Assembly (NCBI GenBank): GCA_913056505.1
Contig: CAJXLZ010000056.1
Span: forward strand, 1 to 6,915
Direction: 5' to 3'
From: an uncultured Desulfurellaceae bacterium
Lineage (GTDB): Bacteria > Campylobacterota_A > Desulfurellia > Desulfurellales > Hippeaceae
Length of the DNA: 6,915 nucleotides
The notes beneath the pieces are model-generated. The model saw nothing but the letters and a program-made list of their open reading frames with translations. It was not told where the DNA came from and made no database searches. The translations under genes and the position numbers were made by a program. Each line of letters begins with the position of its first letter. The first letter of the stretch is position 1. Positions 1-5,870 of this stretch are shown here, in pieces.

Positions 1-1
1 A

Positions 2-1408
2 GTTGAATGGTATGCAGTTATGCTAGGCTTGAACAAGGTGGGAGCAGTAGCATTGCCAACTCCTACTATAATAACTGCCGAAGACATAGAATATAGAATA
101 AAAAAAGCCGAAGCGACTATGGCTATAGCAAGTGCATCAAATGCTCAAAAGGTAAATATGGCATGTGAAAAAGAATGTCCTTCTTTGAAACATAGAATGG
201 TTATAGACGGCGATTTGGAAGGATGGCTCTCCTTTGAAAATCAAATGGACGAAGCCTCTGCAAAATTATCAAAAGATGATGTGGAACCCACAAAATTAAC
301 CGATCCATTAATAATATATTTTACATCCGGAACTACAAAATACCCAAAAATGGTTATGCATGACCAAGGTTATGCTTTAGCGCATACAATAACGGCAAAG
401 TATTGGCACGACTTAAAACCAACGGACCTCCACTGGACAATATCGGATACGGGATGGGGAAAAGCTGTCTGGGGTAAACTCTACGGTCAGTGGATCATGG
501 GATCAGCTGTGTTTATGCATAATGCTGAAGGGGCATTTGACGCAAAAACAACCCTGCGTCTTCTGACAACTCAGGGAATTACAAGCTTCTGTGCACCTCC
601 AACAGTTTATAGAATGCTCATACAGCAGGATTTAAATCAATATGACTTTTCAGACCTAAAACACTGTACATCGGCAGGAGAACCGATAAATCCTGAGGTT
701 ATAAAAGTATGGAAAAACGCCACAGGCAACTTAATATATGATGGATATGGGCAAACAGAGTCAGTTTTGCTTGTTGCAAATTATCCATGTATGCCGATCA
801 AATACGGTTCTATGGGAAAGCCGGTGCCCGGATTTGATATCAGAATAGTTAACGATGATGGCGAAGATATGCCTATAGGTGAGCCGGGTCATATAGCTGT
901 TAAAATTAAACCAAAACACCCGTTAGGATTAACAAAAAATTATTACAAAGATGAAAAGGCAACGGATGAAGCCTTTAGAGGTGATTTTTATTTCACCGGC
1001 GATCGTGCTTATAAAGACAATGACGGATATTTTTGGTTTTACGGCAGAGCAGATGATGTTATAAAATCTTCAGGATATAGAATCGGTCCATTTGAAGTAG
1101 AAAGCGCTCTGCAGGAACATAAAGCTGTTGCTGAGAGTGCTGTTGTCGCAAGTCCGGATCCCATAAGAGGAGACATAGTAAAAGCATTTATCATATTGGC
1201 TAAAGGGTATGAACCATCGGAAGAATTAATAAAAGATATTCAGGATTTTGTTAAGCATAAAACGGCACCGTATAAATACCCGAGAGAAATAGAATTTGTT
1301 AAAGAATTGCCAAAAACAATAAGTGGAAAGATTAAAAGAGCTGTATTAAGAAGAATAGAAATAGAGAGAAAAACCGGGAAAAAAGGTTTTAACGGAACAT
1401 TTATATAA
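2..1408 (+). CDS. AMP-forming acyl-CoA synthetase, medium-chain (MACS) type, 5' end outside window
   Basis: The product is a cytoplasmic adenylate-forming enzyme that joins a carboxylic acid to CoA through an acyl-AMP intermediate. The frame is open to the left edge: the codons before the ATG at 20 read VEWYAV and continue the conserved stretch MLGLNKVGAVALP, so that ATG is internal. About 80-100 N-terminal residues are missing from a family norm near 550. Of the 468 visible residues, the phosphate-binding loop TSGTTKYPK is at 108-116, an acyl-pocket-like stretch SDTGWGKAVWG at about 148-158, YGQTE at 249-253, TGD at 332-334, the hinge region GRADDVIKSSGYRIGP follows, and the acyl-adenylate-forming lysine in ISGKIKR is residue 443. 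The TGDRA and SSGYRIGPFEVE wording is typical of MACS enzymes (family knowledge), which take short- to medium-chain, branched or aromatic acids. The loop has Lys113 where Gly is usual. It is probably co-transcribed with the next synthetase. The family is clear, the substrate is not. Confidence 0.93.
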   Translation, partial: VEWYAVMLGLNKVGAVALPTPTIITAEDIEYRIKKAEATMAIASASNAQKVNMACEKECPSLKHRMVIDGDLEGWLSFENQMDEASAKLSKDDVEPTKLTDPLIIYFTSGTTKYPKMVMHDQGYALAHTITAKYWHDLKPTDLHWTISDTGWGKAVWGKLYGQWIMGSAVFMHNAEGAFDAKTTLRLLTTQGITSFCAPPTVYRMLIQQDLNQYDFSDLKHCTSAGEPINPEVIKVWKNATGNLIYDGYGQTESVLLVANYPCMPIKYGSMGKPVPGFDIRIVNDDGEDMPIGEPGHIAVKIKPKHPLGLTKNYYKDEKATDEAFRGDFYFTGDRAYKDNDGYFWFYGRADDVIKSSGYRIGPFEVESALQEHKAVAESAVVASPDPIRGDIVKAFIILAKGYEPSEELIKDIQDFVKHKTAPYKYPREIEFVKELPKTISGKIKRAVLRRIEIERKTGKKGFNGTFI

Positions 1409-1413
1409 AAAAT

Positions 1414-1418
1414 AGGAG
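1414..1418 (+). promoter_or_regulatory. Ribosome binding site of the second acyl-CoA synthetase
   Basis: AGGAG lies six bases before the ATG at 1425, in the 16-base gap after the first synthetase's stop codon. It supports that ATG as the start and suggests independent ribosome entry within one transcript. Confidence 0.75.
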
Positions 1419-1424
1419 AATATA

Positions 1425-3119
1425 ATGCTAAGTTATACATATGAAGGATCAGAAAAAAAATATATAGCGCAAACAATAGGTAATTTTCTGGAGGATATGG
1501 CTCAAAAATATCCTGAAAATGAATGTTTAATTAGTGTGCATCAGAACATAAGATATACATATAAACAGTTCAATGAAGAGGTAGATAAAATTGCCAAAGG
1601 TTTAATGTCGCTCGGTATCAAAAAAGATGACAAGGTAGCTATATGGTCTACAAACAATGCCGAGTGGGTGCTAACTCAATTCGCCACTGCAAAAATCGGC
1701 GCAGTACTTGTAACTATAAATCCAGCTTACAGAAAAAGTGAGCTCGCATATGCACTTAAACAATCAGAGGTTAATACGCTCATACTTATCGAGCAGTTTA
1801 AAACGTCTAACTATATTGACATATTCTATTCTGTTGCCCCTTTTGCAAGAGGCGCAAAACCTGGGGAAATACATTCAAATAGATTCCCTTATCTTAAAAA
1901 TGTTGTATGCATAAGTGATAAAAAATATACAGGTATGTTCAAATGGCACGATCTCATAGATAAAGCAGAAAATGTATCGGATGAGGATTTGAAGTTAAGA
2001 GAAGATTCTTTGGATTTTGATGACGTTATCAATATTCAATACACATCAGGCACAACAGGATATCCAAAAGCCGCTTCACTGACACATTTCAATATTTTGA
2101 ATAATGGGTATTTTATCGGGGAAGCAATGAAATTCACCGATAAAGATAGATTATGTATACCAGTTCCATTTTATCACTGCTTTGGTATGGTACTCGGAAA
2201 TTTAGCATGTGTAACGCACGCTTCGACTATGGTTATACCGTCTGATTATTTTGATCCTTTATCAACACTTAAAACTGTTGAACAAGAGAAATGCACGGCA
2301 CTTCATGGCGTGCCGACTATGTTTATTGCGGAACTCGAACATCCTGATTTCAAAAAATTTGATCTAAGCAGCCTGCGCACAGGCATAATGGCAGGATCAC
2401 CATGTCCTATTGAAATTATGAAACGCGTTAACAATGAAATGCATTTAAAAGAAATCACAATAGCATACGGCTTAACAGAGGCAAGCCCTGTTATTACTCA
2501 GACAACTACAGACGATACATTAGAACACAGAACAGAGACTGTAGGCAAACCCCTACCCTTTATTGAGGTTAAAATAATAAATCCAGAAACAGGCAAAATT
2601 GTTCCTGCAGGTGAGCAGGGTGAATTGTGCTGCCGAGGCTATAATACAATGAGATATTATTACAATAATAAAGAGGCAACCCACAAAACAATTGACGATG
2701 CGGGTTGGCTGCATACAGGTGATTTGGCTATAATGACTCAGGACGGTTACTTTAAAATAACAGGCAGAAGTAAAGATATGATAATAAGGGGTGGCCAAAA
2801 TGTATATCCCAGGGAAATAGAAGAATTTTTATATACTCATCCAAAAATCTATGATGTTCAAGTTATAGGTGTGCCGGATAGAAAATATGGAGAAGAAATC
2901 TGTGCATGGATAAAATTAAAGGAAAATGAAACAGCAACTGAGGATGAAATAAAAGATTACTGTAAAGACAAAATAGCACACTATAAAATACCAAAGTATA
3001 TAAGATTCACCGATTCTTTTCCTATGACAATTACGGGAAAGATAAGAAAGGTAGAGATGAGAAAGATATCAACAAAGGAACTTGGACTTGAGGATGTGGC
3101 TAATATAAAGACAGCTTAA
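1425..3119 (+). CDS. AMP-binding fatty-acyl-CoA synthetase, YngI/ACSF2-like
   Basis: A complete 564-residue adenylate-forming ligase, predicted to make acyl-CoA from a free fatty acid, ATP and CoA in the cytoplasm. All core motifs are intact: TSGTTGYPK at 207-215, FYHCFGMV near 249-256, YGLTE at 348-352, WLHTGD ending at 433, the hinge stretch GRSKDMIIRGGQNVYPREIE at 447-466, and the catalytic lysine K539 in TITGKIRK. The wording between residues 126 and 175 (FKTSNYIDIFYSVAP, then a PGEI loop and FPYLKNVV) and RGGQNVYPREIEEFL resemble the YngI/ACSF2 medium- to long-chain group rather than acetyl-CoA synthetase (family knowledge). There is no signal peptide or membrane segment. The start is fixed by AGGAG six bases upstream. 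It follows another synthetase of a different subfamily by 16 bases, so the two probably share a transcript and may cover different acid chain types. The natural substrate cannot be decided; a role in fatty-acid degradation or uptake is inference. Confidence 0.93.
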   Translation: MLSYTYEGSEKKYIAQTIGNFLEDMAQKYPENECLISVHQNIRYTYKQFNEEVDKIAKGLMSLGIKKDDKVAIWSTNNAEWVLTQFATAKIGAVLVTINPAYRKSELAYALKQSEVNTLILIEQFKTSNYIDIFYSVAPFARGAKPGEIHSNRFPYLKNVVCISDKKYTGMFKWHDLIDKAENVSDEDLKLREDSLDFDDVINIQYTSGTTGYPKAASLTHFNILNNGYFIGEAMKFTDKDRLCIPVPFYHCFGMVLGNLACVTHASTMVIPSDYFDPLSTLKTVEQEKCTALHGVPTMFIAELEHPDFKKFDLSSLRTGIMAGSPCPIEIMKRVNNEMHLKEITIAYGLTEASPVITQTTTDDTLEHRTETVGKPLPFIEVKIINPETGKIVPAGEQGELCCRGYNTMRYYYNNKEATHKTIDDAGWLHTGDLAIMTQDGYFKITGRSKDMIIRGGQNVYPREIEEFLYTHPKIYDVQVIGVPDRKYGEEICAWIKLKENETATEDEIKDYCKDKIAHYKIPKYIRFTDSFPMTITGKIRKVEMRKISTKELGLEDVANIKTA

Positions 3120-3164
3120 AAAAGACAACCTTAGTATAATATAATATGCAAAAACACCAAAACG

Positions 3165-3191
3165 GTACTCTATCTGCAACAGATAGAGTAC
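3165..3191 (-). terminator. Perfect 12-bp hairpin between convergent genes, probable intrinsic terminator
   Basis: The arms GTACTCTATCTG (3165-3176) and CAGATAGAGTAC (3180-3191) are exact reverse complements around a three-base loop. Read on the minus strand, the stem starts on the last base of the universal stress gene's TAG stop and is followed, after CG, by TTTTGGTGTTTTT (down to 3150), a T-rich tract fitting an intrinsic terminator for the bamB-ftsH-usp group. On the plus strand the following bases (TATCTTGCT) are only weakly T-rich, so termination of the synthetase transcript, which ends at 3119, is possible but less certain. The stem is only moderately GC-rich. The rest of the 71-base gap is plain AT-rich sequence. 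Confidence 0.72.
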
Positions 3192-4018
3192 TATCTTGCT
3201 ATAAAGAGTGGGAATTCTATGTTCTGTCTTAAAATATTCTCTGTTGTGCTTCCCAAGATCATCTCGACAACCCTACTTTTGCTGTATGCGCCCAAGCAAA
3301 GCAGAGGGTTTTTTTTAGATTCTGCAAATTTTATCAATGCACTCGATACATTTTTCGATTGTATAGACTCTTTAACTACGCTGCTATCGCTTATATTATC
3401 CAACATATCTTTAGATCTGTTTTCATCCTGCGAGACTGCTACCACGGTAACACTTGAATGCAGGTAATTAGAAAAATAGATGGCATATTCTAAAGCTTTT
3501 TTTGCTACATCACTGTTATCATATCCAACTATTATGTTATCTATCTCGTAAAATTTTTCCTCTGAGATAAATAGCGGTTTATTGATTTTCCTTACAATAG
3601 GCTCTATATTAGAGCCTAAAATACCGCGATCATAAGCTGCATTAACACCTTTTCTTCCTACAAAAAGCATATCGTAAAGCGACACTTTATCTATTATCGT
3701 AGAAGATATAACGCCCAATTCCATAATTTTTTTTATTTTAACATTTCTTTTTGATGCTATGTTTTCAAATGATGATAACACATTATTTCCTTTTTCTTCT
3801 AATGCTTTTCTAATCTGATTGCTGAAATTTATAAATGGTTCAAATCCTAAAGCACCGCTTATATCATACATAAAAGGACCTTCAAGCTGAACTATATCTA
3901 TAACATGCATGGCCGTTAACTCCGCCCTTAAAGATGCCGCTATATAAGAAGCATATTCGGCACAAGCTATACTGTGTGCGCTTGAATCAACAGCTGCAAG
4001 TATCTTACTTATTTTCAT
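3191..4018 (-). CDS. Universal stress protein with two tandem Usp domains
   Basis: A cytoplasmic protein of the UspA superfamily, 275 residues, about twice the single-domain length and made of two Usp folds. Domain 1 (about 1-152) opens with MKISKILAAVDSS and ends with GRKG, ten residues, then GS and KINKPLFI. Domain 2 (about 158-275) opens with IDNIIVGYDNSD and ends with GAYS, nine residues, GST and IEFPLFI. The ATP-binding pattern of the family is G-2x-G-9x-G(S/T). Domain 1 has one extra residue in the spacer and domain 2 has Ser for the second Gly, so nucleotide binding is plausible, best in domain 2, but unproven. I chose the ATG at 4018 because GGAGG sits six bases before it; a GTG two codons upstream in frame abuts that site. 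The start overlaps the end of ftsH by 14 bases, so it is probably the last gene of the bamB-ftsH transcript. Usp proteins act in stress survival by varied mechanisms; the exact role here is unknown. Confidence 0.9.
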   Translation of the reverse strand: MKISKILAAVDSSAHSIACAEYASYIAASLRAELTAMHVIDIVQLEGPFMYDISGALGFEPFINFSNQIRKALEEKGNNVLSSFENIASKRNVKIKKIMELGVISSTIIDKVSLYDMLFVGRKGVNAAYDRGILGSNIEPIVRKINKPLFISEEKFYEIDNIIVGYDNSDVAKKALEYAIYFSNYLHSSVTVVAVSQDENRSKDMLDNISDSSVVKESIQSKNVSSALIKFAESKKNPLLCLGAYSKSRVVEMILGSTTENILRQNIEFPLFIAR

Positions 4019-5870
4019 TATCACCCTCCATTATCGCCTTAAATTCATCTTCATTAACCAATTCTTTGTCAAGTAAAACACTGCTTAATTTTTCCAATTT
4101 ATCCCTATTATTGTTTAAGATATTTTTCGCTTTATTATAACATTCATTCATTATTTTGGAGATTTCGCTATCAATAATCTCCTGAGTCTTTTCGCTTATA
4201 TTTTCTTTCTCTGTTACTATACCCTCAGATGTGAGATATTTGGATGCTCCTGGTTTTTCAAATACAGGTAAGCCCAATTTTTCGCTCATACCAAATTGCG
4301 TCACTATAGCTCTTGCTATATCGGTAGCGCGTGACAGATCGTTCTGCGCCCCCGTGGATACATCTTTAAATATTATCTCCTCTGCTGCCCTGCCTCCAAA
4401 CAACACTGTTAGCTTATCAAGCATCTCACTCTTTGTAATAAGGTATTTCTCTTCTGTAGGAAGCTGCTGCGTATAACCCAGTGCTGCCAATCCCCTTGGT
4501 ATAATAGATATTTTATGCACCGGATCTGCCCCGGGCAACATATACGCCACAATAGCATGTCCTGATTCATGGTATGATACCCTCTTTTTTTCATCTCCTC
4601 TAATAACCCTGTTTTTCTTCTGTAAACCTGCAATTTGGCGTTCTATTGCTTCCTCAAAATGGTTCATATGCACAGCATCAGAATTATCCTTAACGGCAAG
4701 CAGTGCTGCTTCATTTACAACATTAGCCAAATCGGCTCCGACAAATCCCGGGGTTAAGTGCGCAATTTTCTCAAAATCAACATCATCACCCAATACTATA
4801 TCTTTGGCATGAACCTTTAAAATTGCTTCTCTTCCCTTCACATCGGGTTTATCCACAACTACCTGTTTATCAAATCTACCCGGCCGCATTAGCGCCGGAT
4901 CAAGCACTTCAGGTCTATTTGTAGCAGCCATTATTATAACCCCTATAGTAGAATCAAAACCGTCCATCTCCGCTAACAGCTGATTAAGCGTCTGTTCTCT
5001 TTCGTCGTTGGATGTTACCACACCCATAGCCCTACTTTTTCCTATTGCATCTATCTCGTCTATAAACACGATACAAGGAGCTAATTTCTTGGCTTCGCTA
5101 AACATATCCCTGACCCTGCTTGCCCCTACGCCTACAAACATCTCTATAAATTCAGAGCCGCTTATACTTAAGAATGGCACATTAGCCTCTCCTGCCGTCG
5201 CCTTAGCCAAAAGTGTTTTTCCTGTTCCGGGAGCGCCCACCAATAAAACGCCCTTGGGCATTCGTCCGCCCAATCGCTGAAATTTTACAGGGTCTTTCAA
5301 GAAATCCACAACATCTTCTATCTCCTGTTTCGCCTCATCTTCGCCGGCAACATCAGAAAATTTCACATCAGGTCTTTCGTGCGTATATATTTTATATCTT
5401 CCTTTCCCAAATCCAAATAAACCTCCGCTTGCACCCTTCATTTTTTTGCTCATCAGCCACCAGATAAAAAATAGAAACCCAAATGGCAATATCCATCCTA
5501 AAATAAGATTGGTTAACCATGTGTTCGAGACAGTACCACTAAAATCAACATTGTGTTTTTGAAGCTGCTTAACAAGATCCGGATCATTCACAGCTATTGT
5601 GATAAATTTTTTTCTGCTTCCATCTTCTGTAAACACCCCTTTTATATATTTGTCAGAAAGAGTACAGCTTTTCACTTTATCCTGGAGAACCAATTGCTTA
5701 AATTTTGAGTAAGATAGAGTTGTCTTTTGGCTTGACAAAAAAGACTGATACATATATATCATAAATATTGCTATAGCAGCATATACCAAGAAAAATTTAA
5801 TGGCGTTGTTTGTCCTATTTTTTTTGTTATCGTTTTGATCGATTTTGTTGTTAAAAAACTGATTACTCAT
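4005..5870 (-). CDS. ftsH: ATP-dependent zinc metalloprotease FtsH
   Basis: A membrane-anchored AAA+ protease that unfolds and degrades misfolded membrane proteins and some short-lived cytoplasmic proteins as a hexamer. At 621 residues it has normal family length. A lysine- and asparagine-rich cytoplasmic N-terminus is followed by TM1 (about 24-43), a periplasmic domain (about 44-117) and TM2 (about 118-140). The AAA module has Walker A GAPGTGKT at 212-219, the pore loop MFVG at 244-247, Walker B IVFIDE at 267-272, and the second region of homology TNRP...MRPGRFD at 317-334 with arginine fingers R329 and R332. The protease domain has zinc site HESGH at 434-438 and the probable third ligand D511 in GAQNDL. 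All catalytic residues are present, so it should be active. Its ATG overlaps the upstream bamB-like stop as ATGA, with only weak ribosome-binding sequence before it, suggesting coupled translation. The last 14 bases overlap the universal stress gene. Confidence 0.97.
   Translation of the reverse strand: MSNQFFNNKIDQNDNKKNRTNNAIKFFLVYAAIAIFMIYMYQSFLSSQKTTLSYSKFKQLVLQDKVKSCTLSDKYIKGVFTEDGSRKKFITIAVNDPDLVKQLQKHNVDFSGTVSNTWLTNLILGWILPFGFLFFIWWLMSKKMKGASGGLFGFGKGRYKIYTHERPDVKFSDVAGEDEAKQEIEDVVDFLKDPVKFQRLGGRMPKGVLLVGAPGTGKTLLAKATAGEANVPFLSISGSEFIEMFVGVGASRVRDMFSEAKKLAPCIVFIDEIDAIGKSRAMGVVTSNDEREQTLNQLLAEMDGFDSTIGVIIMAATNRPEVLDPALMRPGRFDKQVVVDKPDVKGREAILKVHAKDIVLGDDVDFEKIAHLTPGFVGADLANVVNEAALLAVKDNSDAVHMNHFEEAIERQIAGLQKKNRVIRGDEKKRVSYHESGHAIVAYMLPGADPVHKISIIPRGLAALGYTQQLPTEEKYLITKSEMLDKLTVLFGGRAAEEIIFKDVSTGAQNDLSRATDIARAIVTQFGMSEKLGLPVFEKPGASKYLTSEGIVTEKENISEKTQEIIDSEISKIMNECYNKAKNILNNNRDKLEKLSSVLLDKELVNEDEFKAIMEGDNENK
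4024..4029 (-). promoter_or_regulatory. Ribosome binding site of the universal stress protein gene, inside ftsH
   Basis: GGAGGG on the minus strand lies within the last codons of ftsH. Its GGAGG core is six bases from the ATG at 4018. The alternative in-frame GTG at 4024-4022 begins on the last G of this site, leaving no spacing, so the site decides the start in favour of the ATG. Confidence 0.8.

Noticed and set aside
20..22. ATG as the start of the first acyl-CoA synthetase
   Set aside because: The frame is open to the left edge, the upstream codons fit the conserved family sequence, and starting here would remove a normal N-terminal subdomain; no ribosome binding site precedes it.
1240..1476. 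Minus-strand open frame across the junction of the two synthetases
   Set aside because: Its hydrophobic look comes from reading lysine- and glutamate-rich codons in reverse; it overlaps two well-supported genes and has no independent support.
3135..3140. TATAAT resembling a -10 promoter box in the convergent gap
   Set aside because: No -35-like sequence lies about 17 bases upstream, no plus-strand gene follows, and the stretch is simply AT-rich between two converging genes.
3219..3467. Plus-strand open frame of 82 codons opposite the universal stress gene
   Set aside because: It is antisense to a clear Usp domain and shows no recognisable protein features.
4022..4024. GTG as the start of the universal stress protein gene
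   Set aside because: It directly abuts and shares a base with the GGAGGG site, leaving no spacing; the ATG at 4018 has correct spacing and gives the usual MKISKIL-type N-terminus.
5008..5467. Plus-strand open frames opposite ftsH
   Set aside because: They lie entirely antisense to highly conserved AAA-domain coding sequence, resemble no family I know, and have no ribosome binding site; they are by-products of the ftsH codons.
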